NCBI RefSeq assembly: GCF_022458985.1
Contig: NC_061782.1
Location: 13,967,672 to 14,031,671, forward strand
Direction of reading: 5' to 3'
DNA: 64,000 nucleotides
Source: Mugil cephalus
Lineage: Eukaryota; Chordata; Actinopteri; Mugiliformes; Mugilidae
Below, one piece after another: positions 47,210-60,990 of the stretch (position 1 is the first letter of the stretch; every line of letters begins with the position of its first letter). The notes beneath the pieces are model-generated. The model saw only the letters and a program-made list of their open reading frames with translations. It searched no databases and was not told where the DNA came from. Position numbers and translations under genes: made by a program.

Positions 47210-47249
47210 AAAAGTTTGGACACACATGAGAAGCCGTGTCCAAACTTTT
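47210..47249. mobile_element. Miniature hairpin relic of a Tc1-type transposon end
   Basis: AAAAGTTTGGACAC at 47210-47223 is the perfect inverse of GTGTCCAAACTTTT at 47236-47249, with a 12-base loop. The motif is the well-known end of a fish Tc1 family, so this looks like an element reduced to its two tips just past the pdzd7 polyadenylation signal. Confidence 0.6.
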
Positions 47250-47251
47250 TA

Positions 47252-50200
47252 GTGTATATATTTTACTATTATGAATACTCTTATAAATCTCTTTTGCTAC
47301 AGTGAAATGTAGGATGAAGCCCAGACATTCCAAGTGTATAACTTTTATAACATTCTCGTTTTATTTATGAACACGTTGCACATTAACTCCACAAAAAAAA
47401 CATTGTTTTCTAAAAGGTGTTTTATGATGAGATTATATGCTTCATGAACTTGGTTAAAATTGTGCCACTGTTTCAACACGTGGCAACCTCACAGTGACCT
47501 GCGATCACTGCCCGACAGTGGTCCGCACATTTTACTTGGAGCATCCCGGCCCCACAGCCCCACCAGAGGGAGATTACCCCAGCCCGCGCTATGAGGTTTA
47601 TAGATTTATACCCAGATTAAACCCCTGTATTATGTCAAAACTGATAGTTTGGGTTTAGAGGATGTCAGCAGGGATTATTACAATTTGCTGGTCAGTATTT
47701 TTGTGCTGTGTTTTTCTGGCAGAAGTGCTTGTGCTCTGGAGCAATCCGCCACTTTAGAGGCTTAATTACACCATGCTATAGACGGAGCTTATGCAGACAT
47801 GTGGAGGAGCTGGAAAAACATGTCAGTGAGCAACGCGGGACATGGATGCCAGTGGCACAGTTTGAATCAAAGCAGGGCAGGGGAGATATATGGAGGAAGT
47901 AGCGTGCATAGTGCCTTACTTCTGCAGACCACGATGAAATGTTACTAAATCGTGGTTTAACAAGCACTAAAAAAGCTCAAGGTGAATAGTTTCCTGGCAT
48001 GCTATTAAATTTTAAAGATGAAAGGGAATGAGTGCATGCCTCTGGTATTACCAACGACTTCAGACACATGACTCAGGTAAACACTCAACAGCCACTTTAA
48101 GGTGTGACAACTTGTTCTTTAATTAAAAACACAGTAATTTGTACAAGAAATGTACACATACAAATATACACGGACAACTACATACAACATGAGTTAATGA
48201 AGACACAACGTAAACAAACAAAAAGGATGAAAAAAAGAATGCCACAAAAAAAAAACAAGAAATGTGCTACGTTGCTTTGGTCTAGTCACAGTGGCTACAT
48301 TTGAAATAGATATTTTTTGTCTAAATAAAAGACAATGTCACTCTGTTATACTATTTAGTGTTTTACATATTTACAAAGAAAACGGTTATGTAACAATGAA
48401 GAGAACTGAGATATGACAAGAGTAATGGAAGTCCAAGATGCACACCATCGGTGAGAGAGTTGGTTTGTTTCGCAAGACCTGTGCTTGTGGTTAATATGTG
48501 GTGAGTAAGTAACAGTCTATGTCTGGTTAGCAGAGTGAGTGTTCCACTTCAAGTCCCTTCCCGTGGCTTTACTGTAACAGTCGATGCACATTTCAAACTT
48601 TCATTATCTCACAAACCACAGCTAATGTGGTGCTGTCACACAAAATATTGCTCCATCCAGCTCGGCTGAGTTTTCCAAGTATGGGAAACGTAACACTTTC
48701 TTGGCTTGCAACAAATCTCTCAAATTGGTATATATCTCATGCATTTATAAATGAAAGGCAAAACCCAACGATGACGACATGAATCGGTGTGATAGTATGA
48801 TACTGACAATCAAGTGAAAGATCAATTGAAATGGAGAGACAACAGGTCGAAACTGAGGCCAAAATAAAAAAAACATAATAAAAAAACGCTTCCCTTCAGT
48901 ATTCATCACCTGCAAAGTTTGGTCATTAGAACGTTTTCCACACACAGATTATATGTAAACATTAAATTTTTCATGCATTACAGTATTAGGTGCACTCCTT
49001 CTAAGCTGCTGCCTCCATTTGTAATTGATCCATCATTTGAAATATATCGGTATGCGATAACACATTAACTCACAGTTATACCAGTACTACCACAAAATAT
49101 CTTCGGGTGCTATATATAGAAAAATATACAACATCTCCTCCTTTATATAGATTTCCATTTGACTATTATTCCTCGATATAGACTCTTTTGCAAAATAAAA
49201 GTTCTCAGCAGCCCATTACCGCCATGCTCAGTGTCATACACAGCCCTGCATATGCCGTTAAGAAAACCCCACGGCTTCAAATGTTGACATGCTCCTCACT
49301 GGTTTATATTTGGTGCCTCGACCTGCCCCAGAGGACACTCAGTGCAGGAGCTACTGCATCTTCTCATCTCACCGTTACCTGAACCAGCTCATTCTGAAAT
49401 CTCATTCAACACAGACATGCAGACATGCCAGTCACACTACCTGTAAAGCAGTCAGTGAAGGTTAAAGTCTCTGTGGGAGGGGGGATATGGGGTGGGAGGG
49501 GGGCTAGGAAGACTTTGAAAGTGTTATTTGGCTTTGGTTTGCCAAGAGCTACAAAAAGAGTGGGAGTGGGGGGAATAAACGGAAACTCTGAACAAGCATG
49601 CCTACAGTTCAAACACTGGCTTAAATCTCCAAAACAAACTGTAATACTGAAAATATGTTCTATTTTTAGTTGACCAACCGCTGAGGTGCTATAAAAATAG
49701 TTGAGTAAGAAGCAGAAAGAAAGCAGAAAGAGGGGGAATCAGCAGTCTCCTGGTAATATCTGCCATGCTACAGTCCGCTACCTAGTGCTAAATAATATAA
49801 ATGTTTATGTCAGAGCCCGCCACATTGTCTGAGCGATTTGACACAATGATCGAGTGAAATGGCGGGGCTGTTGGTGGTCTGGAAAACATGAGCGGAGTTC
49901 AAATAAAGCATTTCCTTTAGAGCGATTGGTTTCTGTGTGTGTCCTCCGCAGCCCGGGAAACGGCAGAGTAGGATGTCCACATGTAGGCAAGCCAAGAATC
50001 AAAATGAGTCTGTGTGAGATTAATGATTTAAAAAAAAAAAGAAAACTGCTGTGTCCAAGACAAAAAACAGATCGAAAAGTTGTGCAAAAATTATTCCATG
50101 TTTCCCACGGCGAGCAGATTCTTTCGTTGCCATTTATACTGCATGTCTGTGGAGTGACTTCTCACAATACATTCCTCTGCACGCCGCTGAGACCTCTGCA

Positions 50201-50828
50201 ATGAAGCCTCGACAATCTGAACTATAAAACAGCAGATGTTAATAGTGATATTTGGAGATGGAGGAGCGCTCCAGTGGTTTGTTTGAGTCGCCAATGAACA
50301 GAGTCCGGATGAGGGTCGAGGTCAATATTAACAGCCAGTGTTGGTGATGATCAATTAGTCTGCTGTCTTGCTGGTGGCTGGGTGTTTAACCTTGTGTGCT
50401 ACCAATAAAAAGTTGTGACTGTGATTTTACCAGATTGCTCTGCATGTGATAAAGATTTTTTTTTGCATTAAGTTCCAATCGATTTTCAATACCCTGATTT
50501 CAGTGTGGTCTGAGAAGGAAACACTTTTTCTTGCTGCTTTTGCTTCTGCAAAAGAAGAGAAGTCTTTGTGCTGGCTTTGTGGTGGAATAAGTCCCATTAA
50601 GGATGCCATGGGAGACATCTTTTAAGGATTTATTGGAGTACATCTCTGTTAACAGGAAGTAACATTGCACCTTTGGGAGATCTCCTCTTTTGACAGTGAC
50701 GAGTGAGTGCTTGCTCCGTGGTCCAGGTAAAGCCATTTTTGAAGATAGTGCAGTATTTGGCCCGCAGTTCAAAGTTTGGTTTCTGTTTTTTCGTGTTTGT
50801 GTGCACGTGATTATTGTTGCGTGTGTGT
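47252..50828 (-). other. lzts2: Convergent pdzd7/lzts2 space, probable long lzts2 3' UTR
   Basis: No coding exon is seen. Reading lzts2, a possible ATTAAA signal lies at about 48117-48122 (minus strand), which would give a 2.7-kb 3' UTR. The sequence from 48,100 to 50,828 is AT-rich and largely free of recognisable repeats, compatible with a UTR. The assignment is inference. Confidence 0.35.
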
Positions 50829-53800
50829 TTAGATTTCCGTGGCAGTGATTTCCTCAAAGTGGATGTCATTGCTGCCACTGTGGACCTCGTAGTCCTCCAT
50901 GTCCCTGTTCTCCAGCTCCAGACTCAGCTCCCTCATGACTCGCTCCAAATCGCGGTTGCGTCTGTACATCAGGATGTAGTTCTGCTGCAGCTGCTTCTGG
51001 TAGCGGATTACCTGAGTTGAGGGTAGAACGGTATGGAATTAATTAGGAAGGATAATCAGAATAAGTTTTCAAACACATCTCAGCAATGAATGAAACCAAT
51101 GAAAAGTCAGTCGCCAAGATGGTTTTTACCTTCTCCTTCTCCTCCTGCCACACCATCCGCTCATCCTCGAACCGTGACAGTTGCTCCTCACTAGTCCTCC
51201 TCTCGTACATGAGCTCAGCCTTCAGCCTATCCACCTAAGAAAAAGAGAAATTGTACCAGTTAAGTTGTAAAAGATGTCTTGCAAACATACTCCACTGAAC
51301 AACCTCCGTTAACGGACCAGTGTGTAGAATTTAGAGGGATGTGTTATCAGGAACCTTACCACTAGATGTCACTAAATTCTGCACATTGGTCCTTTAAAGC
51401 GTTTTAAAACAACAAAAGACAACGTAAGAAAAACTTTGTACCTGTTGTCTAAGTCCCAACAATGTTTCTGCATTCTGCCTCTGCGCCTTAGCTTCGTCGC
51501 TCTCTCCCCCCCAGACCAGGTGAGTCTCCTCTCCATCGCGGTACATGGAGGGGCTGGGGCCGCCCCTTACTGCCACACCTCTCCCCTGCTGGATGGCAAG
51601 GCTCATGCATTGCCCCTTCATGGTTGAATTCAGAGAGGATCCGCTGTGATTGGAAAGAGTGTCACGGAGCCGAGAGGACTCCTCTTCCAAGCGGCCCATT
51701 TTCTCCCGAAGCAGCTCGGCTTCACTTTTGCGCCTCTGAAGTTCGTTCTCGCAGACTTCCAGCTCCAGAGATCGCGTGCGCAGGGCAGTCTGGGCCTCCT
51801 GGGATCGCACCTGGCTCGCTTGCAGCTCAGAGCGTGCTTCTCTCAGCTGTGCCTTCAAGACTACAATGTCTCCTGCTTTCTGGCTGAGCTCTGACTGGAG
51901 CTCCTTCAGCTGCTGCTTCAGGAGGGAGATTTCTCCTGACTTCTGACACACCTGAAGGACAAAAGACATTGAGTTACAGTCAGTACACATAATCATTACA
52001 CTGCACTCTAACCTTCAAAGCTTAACTCTCACTTACCTCCCACTTTGTCTCTTCCAGACGTGGCCCCAGCTGAGTCTGCTCCCTCTGGATGGTGGCACAC
52101 CTCCTTTCCAGTGTCTCTCTGTCCTGCAGCAGGGAGGCGAAGTCCTCCTGCAGCTTCTTCTTCTCTTGCTGTAGTTGAAATACCTGATAACACGCAGAGA
52201 TGCCATGACTTATTTTACGTACTAAAAGAGATATGTCAATCTAAAATAAGACACAGATGCTTAAAGAGAGAACTGGTAGACACATTAATAGCAAGTGGAA
52301 CAAAAAGGAGTGTTCGTTTTATATGTTACCTTGAAATTTGGAATATAATATGGCATTACGGAACAACACTTGCTTTCCTAAATATGTTGCATACCTGTAA
52401 CTGTAGCACTTGCTGTGCTCTTTGAGCTTTCTGAGAAGTCTGCTTCATCTTCGTGGCACAGCTCTGTCTCAGCTCCTCCATCTCTCGTTCACAGCGACGC
52501 TGCTTTTCTTCGTACACCTTTCAAACCACATGCGAGAGGTTAATCCTTCATCTCTATTAACGTCACACACAAAGTTGTTTATTTGGCATTTCGTCTGTGT
52601 GATGGGTTGACCTCTCTCACCTGGCAGATGGCAGCTTCGTTCTCATCCAGATTTTCTCTGAGCTGCTGGAGCTCGAGGTCTCGTTCCCTCAGCTTCTCCT
52701 CCAGCTCCCTCACCACAGTTTCGTAGCCCTCCACAGGTGGCGGCGAATGGCCACAGGACCCGCTGTCCGACAGGGGCTGCCCGCGCCCGCTTATCGACCC
52801 CGAGCCTGTGCTCTTGCTGGATGAGGATCGGCCACTGTCTGAGTTACTGTGACCGTGGCTCCCACTTACACCGGTGGTGGATCGACCCAGGCCTGACACA
52901 GGCTCCAGCTGGCCCCCGGAACCAGACCCAGAGCTGGAGCCCTCACTGGGGGCTAAACTGTAGCCCGTGCTGCTATGAGTAGGGAGGCTGGAGAGGGAGT
53001 TCCTCCCTGAATCTGACATGGAGCAGGACTGACTGCTCCGGGCGTTTCGACCACTGCTGTAGGAGTTGCGCTTCACTTCAGAGCCAGAACTGCTGCATCC
53101 ACCGTTAACGTTTGTGCCGTTAGCACAATTGGATCCTCCAAGAGGCAGCAGGAGGTTAAGGCTGGCCTGGCTCTCTGACAGGCCACCGCCCCCTGGCCGT
53201 GGCGACAGGTACTGCACAGAGTGGCGGTTCTTGGGCACAACAGGTTTGAACGCCGTAGGACGGATCAGCACTTTCTCCATGTTCTGAAAGTACAAAATAA
53301 TAATTAAAAAAAGTCAAGCTGTGCTAATTAAGAACTGCTGGATAAAACTCATTAGGCAGGGGTGAGTGAAATGCTGGCCGGTCACCCCACAAGGCTGTGA
53401 TAAATCTGATTTGGTTTAATTGATATTCATGGGCTTCATTAAGCAATTTTTTTAATGATGCTCCTATTGTATAAGACAGACAGGCAAGAGAAGGAAGGTG
53501 ACAGAGGAGAGGACAGAAAATCTGATTAAGGGCACAAAAACAAAGAGGAGAGAGGAGAGTGGAGGAGGAGACAAAGACATGGGAGGGTGAAAGCTACTTT
53601 TGTACTGTAAGCACTTTGTTAATGATCTTCCTCATGGTTCACTAAATACGTCACTGGACGTAAGTGAGCACTGACACTGATCATGATGTGCCTGCAAGGT
53701 GAGAAGGCGTCAAATGATCCATCCGAGCCTGTCAGGCCAGTGATTAAGCTTCCCTCTGGATCGATGGAAATAAATACCCAATTAGACAGCTCAGATAATC

Positions 53801-54843
53801 TGCGGTAAAAAAAACGTAACACACAGGTCGCAGAAAAGCTTCGGTATGTATCCAAGGGAGAGCAGAAAAAAAGTTTGAATAAAGATATGTAATCTAATCT
53901 TTAAGCTGTAAATGTAGAGGGAATTATACTATAATATATATACAGAGCCGGGAGGGATTCTGTGGCATGCTGAAAGATTTCCAGTGAGGTAGTATTTCTG
54001 CTTTCATCAACACATTGCATGTCATGTACAAAATATTAAAATAAAATGAATCATAATCAAGATCCAAAGCTCTCAGGTAAAACAATCACAATGAATTCAA
54101 AGAAAGTTCAAGGATAGAACTTTGCTGTAAACACATTTTTGGCATTTAGCACAAGCCAGTTTTCTGCAAACATAATATCTGCACCAAACTTTTTTAAACC
54201 TCTGTACTCTTCTCCTTACCTTCTCTAACTGTCCGGACACTGGGACCAGTTTGGGAGGAGGCCCACCGATGTTTCCGTTCTGAGTCCTGTTGTCCCTTTG
54301 CTCCTCCGAGTCACTGCAGGGACTTGCAGCTGTCAGCACCAGGTTGTCGTTCCAGTCTCCGACCACCAGCTCATCACTCACATACCCAAGGTTCCCATTA
54401 GCGGCGCCGCCTGCTGCCCCGGCAGCCGATCCACACCCAGCTGTTCCAGACGACTTTCCAGGCCGGGGTTGCTTCTTGGTGGGCAGTGGTGGAGGCAGAA
54501 CTTGGGCCTGAGGCTGCGTTTGGTTGCTGATAACCAGCAGCTGCTCAAGGGAGCTCCCACTGCGGAGGGTATTATCCTGGAGCCGGAAGCAGCTGGTGGC
54601 TGGCGTGGAGCGCCGTGGCTTGGTGGTGTATTCGCTGGCAGCCTTGCAGTGTCTCTCCTGGTAGGTCCGACCCGATATGAGGCTGCTGACTGAACCCATG
54701 GCTGTGTCAGAGCTACAGGGCCCGCAGGGGAGAGAGCAAGGAGCGGAGGGCGAGTGGGATGATAGCGGTCGGCACTGCTGGACGTCGAGACCTGGGTTGG
54801 TGTGGTCACTCACGGTCACAGGTAGTGCCTGAACCAAAGCCAT
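50829..54843 (-). CDS. lzts2: Leucine zipper putative tumor suppressor 2 (LZTS2), complete
   Basis: Coiled-coil FEZ1/LZTS-family protein; mammalian LZTS2 promotes beta-catenin nuclear export and inhibits katanin-mediated microtubule severing. Exons in gene order: 54220-54843, 52621-53283, 52395-52517, 52037-52183, 51442-51951, 51130-51234, 50829-51011 (2355 nt, 784 aa; human 669). Motifs: MALVQALPV start, MGSVSSLISGR at 49-59, GPPPKLVPVSGQLEK, NMEKVLIRPTAFKPV, SDSGRNSLSSLPT, HSNSDSGRSSSSKSTGS, then coiled coil from about residue 405 (LRERDLELQQLRENLDENEA), [40 protein letters not shown], ending YILMYRRNRDLE and EITATEI. Every coding exon is a multiple of three with phase-0 borders. The extra length comes mainly from Ser/Gly-rich stretches in the first two exons. 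It is convergent with pdzd7, as in human. Confidence 0.96.
51309..51397. mobile_element. Tiny palindromic non-autonomous element in lzts2 intron
   Basis: About 22-bp imperfect inverted ends (GGACCAGTGTGTAGAATTTA and its inverse TAAATTCTGCACATTGGTCC) flank a 40-bp middle containing 'ccactagatgtcac'. TTAA lies at both borders (51309-51312, 51394-51397). It resembles a known fish repeat reduced to a minimum. Whether TTAA is a target duplication or part of the ends is unclear. Confidence 0.55.
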
Positions 54844-54876
54844 GGCAGCCTGACGGCGTCAGACACACCACACACT
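54844..54876 (-). other. lzts2: 5' UTR portion of lzts2 first coding exon, with upstream splice acceptor
   Basis: On the minus strand a good acceptor (ctctctcatcag) ends at 54877, leaving 33 nt of UTR before the ATG. This implies at least one noncoding exon further upstream, at higher coordinates, which I cannot place. Confidence 0.5.
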
Positions 54877-57800
54877 CTGATGAGAGAGGAAATAAAGACA
54901 AAATTATTAATTCATACTCTAGATGTGACTAGTTCTATTGGAGAGTTGTATACAAGGATTTTCATTCAACATTCAAGACACAGTATATTAGGAATCCTCC
55001 GAGCTGCCGATGACACTACCATAAAAAATACAGTAGAAAAAAATAACTTATTGCGCTTTATAACGAAATACACTTAGCATGAAATCCCACGATGCTCCGA
55101 GCCAGCTGGCACTGGAACACAACAAAAACTGACGCATTGAGTTGCACTGTAGGGAAACCAATGAAACTACAGCAGGATGGACTGAAGCCACACAGACGCA
55201 CATAAAGAGGCGATATGATGGAAACTGACAACCTCTGGAAAGTAAATTCTAAACATCTTAAATATTACATGGAGAGAAGTCACTTGACTGAAACGTCGGG
55301 GGATCGACTTGGAGATCAAAACCCGGAAGTGTGCACATTCTGAGCAGAACTGGTATTTCCCTCCGTTGTTAGAAAGGATATTCTGTTTAATTATTTCGGG
55401 AGGGGGATACAGCCTGGACAGTGAGCAAAGTGAGATGCTTCAGTAGGTCCTGGTTAGTATTTTTGGTTAATATTTTAACATAAGTGCTTTTTGTAAAGAT
55501 GGTGCGTTTCTGTACTTTCCCTCTGTTTCAAAATATCTGCTGCTTTAAAATTAAGCTTTAACTAAGTAGCAGTGACTGCAGTAATTCAGAATAATTTAAA
55601 TATAAATGGTAAGTAGAGGGATTGGTTCAGTTTACTTTACTTTATTGCTTGTCATTTGTTAATAATGTAGACTATCCACTATCCTCAAATTTACATACAA
55701 ACGTATTAAGATTAATCCTCTTTTCAACTATGAAGCCAAATAAATAAATAGGACAAATAAGGTTTTAGGTCTGGTGTCATTCACAAAGCTTTATAAGCCT
55801 CATACAGTTTACAGTATATCTCTCTGTTGATCAGTGATGTCATAAACAAAACAAGAAGAGGAAAAAAAAAAAGAGGATGGATTTAGTCAAGACTGAGGAC
55901 ATTACAGACAAAGGGAGAGGGGTTGAGTCACAGTCATCGCCATCTGCAGCCGGAGCGATTTTCCCGAACGTCCTCGTTTGAACCTGTAAACCCCTCGTTA
56001 CTTCTCCAGGGGTTTGAACAGTAGGCGTTTTTCTGGTTCCTCGTCACAGCGCTCACACCTATTAAAACGCCTCACTCGGTGGCTGCACTATTTTTAGGCA
56101 GAGAACCGTATTATTAACACCATACGTGGCAGCAGATTAAGTCTCCCGTTTGCAGATAGTATTATCAGTGTTAGCTGCTCAGGGGACACGGAGGGGACAC
56201 GTATCCTCAGCCTGTCGTGCCAGACTCAAACCCGTCTGGCCAAGTCGAATAATCCTGCGGTGCTGCGGCGGACACAGTCTGCCAGGACTAACACAATCAT
56301 GCAGACTGACAATCACAGACATGTGGGGCCTCTGCTCAAACCTAAATTCACACAAAATGGATGCATCATGGTGCACATCAGTACTTTTTTTTTATTTTGC
56401 TGGAGTCCTCTAAAATACATCTCCAAAGCAAACGCTTTAGATATTAAAACAGAACTTTAAAGGGCCTTTTCTGAAACGGGAATGATTTCAGGGGAGGATG
56501 TTTCGCATGCTGTCTGACAATATGACAAGCAGTTTGTTTGTTTGAAGAAGGCTGACTCATGGTCTCCTTAAAAATAATAATAACAATCCAGCGACCAATG
56601 AGAGATATTTTTTATGCCTTTAAAGGAGACTGCAGTTTGCACGCATGCATGGGATGTACGGGTCAAAATGAATCTCTACGTGCCCCAGCTACATCCAGAC
56701 TGATAATCATGAGCCGCCTGGAGCGATTAGACGTCACGCGCTGATATATTACGAACCGTATCTTGTTCGAGACAATTATTTGTTAATGATCAGTCAGGAG
56801 GGTGAATCACTTTCTACAGTGAGTTCTTTCCACACTGACTAAACTGTGAACTTGTCTGCAGGGAGTGACGGGGAGTGAACGAAAGGAGACAGACTTTGTG
56901 AGTACACATGAGTCAAGGAGATGAAGATATGCGTGGTATGCGATCACTTCCCAAGCCAAAATAATCACGCCTCACAACCTCCTTTCACCTTTTATCCGGC
57001 CACCCCCTTCCCCCTCCTCCTCCTCCTCCTCCTCGCCCCCCAGCCCTGACAAGGACCTCTCAGGCAGGGATAATAGAATTAACAACCCTCTGCGACCATC
57101 AACCGTGACCCCCCAAGCCCTTACCCTGCGACCCCCTGATGAGTGGAGGGGAGCAGGTCTGATTCTATCCTCCCACCCCTGTGACCTCTGAGGGAGGGGT
57201 TTTGTTCTGGCTACTCAGGCAACAAATCTCAAAAGCTAATTTCCTCCTCTGATGTTGCTCGCCGGCTGTTTCGAAAAAGGCACCGAGGCCCTCTTCAGCT
57301 CCTCTTCTTGATTGCATTCCTCCGAGGAAAGTGAAAATAGTTCTAGTATCCCTCCACGCGCCCTCACCGCTTCCTCCACCTTCCTCATTACACGCATCCT
57401 CCTCTGCTGTCAGCAGCACAAGACAGGCAGAGAAAAAACAAAACAAAAAAAACAGTCGTCGCCACTAAAAATAGAAAACATCTCAAGTGCCTGAAATCAT
57501 TCTGATAGTCTTTCATGAGGCGTTTCTCTCGGTGAGGCTTTTGATTCGATGTTCAAAAATAAACTGCAATAGTGTTGTTGCCAGCTATTATGGGGTCAAC
57601 ACGGGGGCACTTCACACCGCATCCTGGCACTCGAAAACTATTAAATGATGCTGAATAGCTTAAAGGCAGCTTCACTGCTTCCGACGGGGACTGGAAACGC
57701 AGCCGAGTGGTTTTGAGAGTTTACCCTTCACACGGTACCGACTGCCCCGAGATGAGCAAGAACAAGACTGACAGAAGAAAGAAGTTCCCAGGTAGCTTTC

Positions 57801-60111
57801 TAACAAGATCCAGACGTGGGTTCGGTGACTGGGAAATAATCCCGTTATGATAAGTCTGTTAAAAGCGCCTGTGTTACCCAGGAGAGGAAGCCCATTATTC
57901 TGCAGCAGCAAGTCGTCCCTCGCAATCACACGCAACCTCTGAGCTGTTCCGGAGACTCTGCTGGGCTCAGGGCAGAAAAGTGAGAGCAAGGAAGAAAAGA
58001 AGCGGGTTTAGGGGGCGAAGAGACAAAGGCAGGCAGAGGTGGGGGTGAAAGACTGGGTTTTAGGGGATTTTCCAATAACAGGTAGGGCAAAAAGAGGCGA
58101 CAACGAGGCCTGAGCTCTGGGTAAAACCAAGCATCTATAATCCTGTTTGACCATTATTTGGCAAGCACAGACACATAGAGGCCCCTATAGATATCATAAC
58201 CACATCAAATGCCAGCTTAAAGGAGTTTTTCTCTTACATATTTATGTCTCTTTAAAAGATAAAGGATATGACTTAAATGAAGTGAAATCTGCACACTGAC
58301 CATTTGACTATGGTTGCATTTGCAGGAGTTTTGGTTGATGTGAGATATCGTGGTGAAAACGAACCAAGCTGTGCGCTAACCAGGTTAGTATATGGGTGCA
58401 TGTTGTTGGCAAAAAGGCAAAAAGACAAAAATGTAATTTATATTGACTGTGATTTAATCAACCTGATGGACTTCTCCTGAAGAACATAGACGACACATTC
58501 CTTATTCAGCTCCCTTTACCCTCGACCCCACCAACTACTGAGCTAAATATTTGCTAAACTCTAAACTAGTTTCTCCAGCTGGTCATTAAATTGATCTGTC
58601 TGCTGTGAGCTCTTTCACTGATGACAGCTGTGGTGTGACAAGAAGTTTAATCTGTTGTTAATGAAAAAAAAAACAAAAAAACAAACAAAACAGAAACGAC
58701 TGTTAAACCGCTGGTAAATATGGCACCTCCCTATTTCCTGGTCTTCCACCTCCTTCCTCTACTTTCATCCTCTTTCCCGTTCCTCCTCATCCTTTTCCCT
58801 CCCCATATCCTCCTTTCCTCCTTTCCTGTGTTGGATCCCCCCCCCGCCACTGCTCTCCTGTCACTCTTTCTTTGCCACCCTCCCCCTTTCATTCAACCTG
58901 CTGCTAGTCGGCCTACGCGTCTAGATTTTCCTCTGCCCGCTACTTAAGAGCGACACCACAGCGTGACTAACCAAAAGCAAAGCCAGTGTGAAGATGGGAG
59001 CAACAGGTGGAAAGAATAAAACTGTACAGACGAGGGCAGAAGTATCAGTATGCAAGTGGTAATAAGAACCATTCCTAAAAATGCCTCTGTATAATGTTTC
59101 CTCTGCTTTGATGGGTGGTCACTGCACAGTGGAGTTTCGGCAAATACTTTCTGAAATACTGAAGAGTATAACGTTAAGAGCTTGTCCAAACCCGTGGAAA
59201 ATGTGCCACTTTCGTATACACAGCCTGGGTGGCCGCAATTAATCCCGAAACGAGTGATCCAGAGTGGATGGAGAGTAAATCAACAGGCAAGGTGAGTCAT
59301 AATAATCCTCGATGGCTGCTAACAAAAGCGAATCCGCAAGTACGGACAAGGCAGCAACACACTGACAGCGAGGCAATCGGTCCACACCTAATCTACTCAC
59401 ACGTTTATTTGTCACGCATCCACTCAGAGAAACTCTGCAATAAAACTTCAAACAGCCACGAAAATGGTATTGTAATGAAGTCAGCCGACTCCACTGTAAA
59501 ATGAGAGCAGTCTTTTAATGTTTTGCCAGAAGACCTGAGGGTTATTTTCTGCCTCCATTCCTGCACAATGACTGTCTGTCTGAGTGGTCGCTCACTGTCA
59601 CCTTCCCCCACATGGCTTGGCTTTAACGTCTTTCAGTGTGTGTTGGAGATTGCTGAAAGCATGCAAACGTTCTCGGCTCTCATTAACCCATTGCCTCGGT
59701 GCCAAATCTCTTTTCACTCAAGCCAGGGAGATATTGTCCTCTTTGGCAAAGCAACATGGTTGACATTGTATCTTTGGACAGGCTGCTGCAGAGCTCTGAC
59801 TTCATTAAATCAGTTTTTTTTTTTTGTTTTTTTTTTTCATGTGGTGAAACAAACGGAGAAATAAAGTTTCTAAAAAATGTCTGTGCAGGAGTAATTGGCA
59901 ACAGGTCCTTCCTTAATCCAGTTTTTTCCCTTTTCTCTTCTTTTACAACCAACTTGTTGCTGTTGCAGACTTTCGCCTCTCCCTCTGTTTGGAGGCGTTT
60001 CCATGGCAGCGGAGGCCCACATTTTTCATGCGCGGGGCAAAATGAGACAGAAAGACAGGAGGAGTGGGCAAAGGAGGGAAGAAAGAGGGGGAGTGAAAAG
60101 GTGAATGAGCC

Positions 60112-60195
<84 letters not shown>

Positions 60196-60197
60196 TG
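60112..60197. repeat. (GT)n microsatellite
   Basis: About 40 GT units with a single GGGT interruption near the end. It lies upstream of lzts2. Confidence 0.95.
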
Positions 60198-60924
60198 ACA
60201 GTCTGACAGCGGACAGGTTGGCTCTTTAGCATCTCAAAGCATCTGGCATCAATTCGGAACGTGAGAGTCTGAAGTCCAGATGCTAACAAAACTTTAGTTT
60301 TGTCAAAGTAGACCTAACAAAATGTCGAGCTTCGCCACAGTGTCTGACTAAATAACTGCATACATTAAAAGTAAAGCTGGCACATGAATGCTCTTTGGTG
60401 TTACACTTGATGACAAAACAAACTTTTTGCTACTTTACTTTCCAAGTAAGTTAACCCTTTGACTTCCACACTAAGAAATACGATTAAATATCATTAATTT
60501 ATAATCTATGTTAACAGCATGCACTGAAAACTGAGTATTTTGACATATCATAATTAAGATGTTTATATTTTCATGCTATGTTCGTCTGTTCAAAAGTGTT
60601 ACATCTCAAAAAGTTTAAAAGCCACAGCTTAGATATTTGTATATATAATGTGTTCACACATGGGCAAATTTGTGTATCTTACAAACTGAATGACTAGCAA
60701 TGGTTAGAAAACGGGTATAAAATGAGAAATTAAGCATTTTATTGTCTACTACTACACAAAAGATCAAACATGAGGTTACAACGCCAGTGTTAAATCAACA
60801 GACTTCTCATTGTGAACAAAAGTGGCCAAATTTCTGAAACACAGACACAACAGAATTTAAAGGAAGCTGTGAATTATGTAGAGAAGAAAAGGTCTAAGAA
60901 CAAGTTTGATTGTCTGACTGCCAG

Positions 60925-60990
60925 CAGAGGGTTGGGGTTAGCTTAGCTTAGCTTAGCATAATGACAGGAAATAGATAGAAACATCTCTGT
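60925..60990. repeat. Fragment of a TTAGCTTAGC-type fish repeat
   Basis: 'ggttagcttagcttagc' followed by ttagcataatgacaggaaatag matches a repeat often seen in fish noncoding DNA (tandem TTAGC followed by a GGAAAC-type stretch). Only a short piece is present. Confidence 0.4.

Noticed and set aside
57165..57446. GC-rich minus-strand open frame upstream of lzts2
   Set aside because: Composition-driven frame with Glu/Gly-rich low complexity and no recognisable domain.
60026..60289. Open frame running through the GT microsatellite
   Set aside because: It is a translation of the simple repeat (Thr-His repeats) and has no gene evidence.
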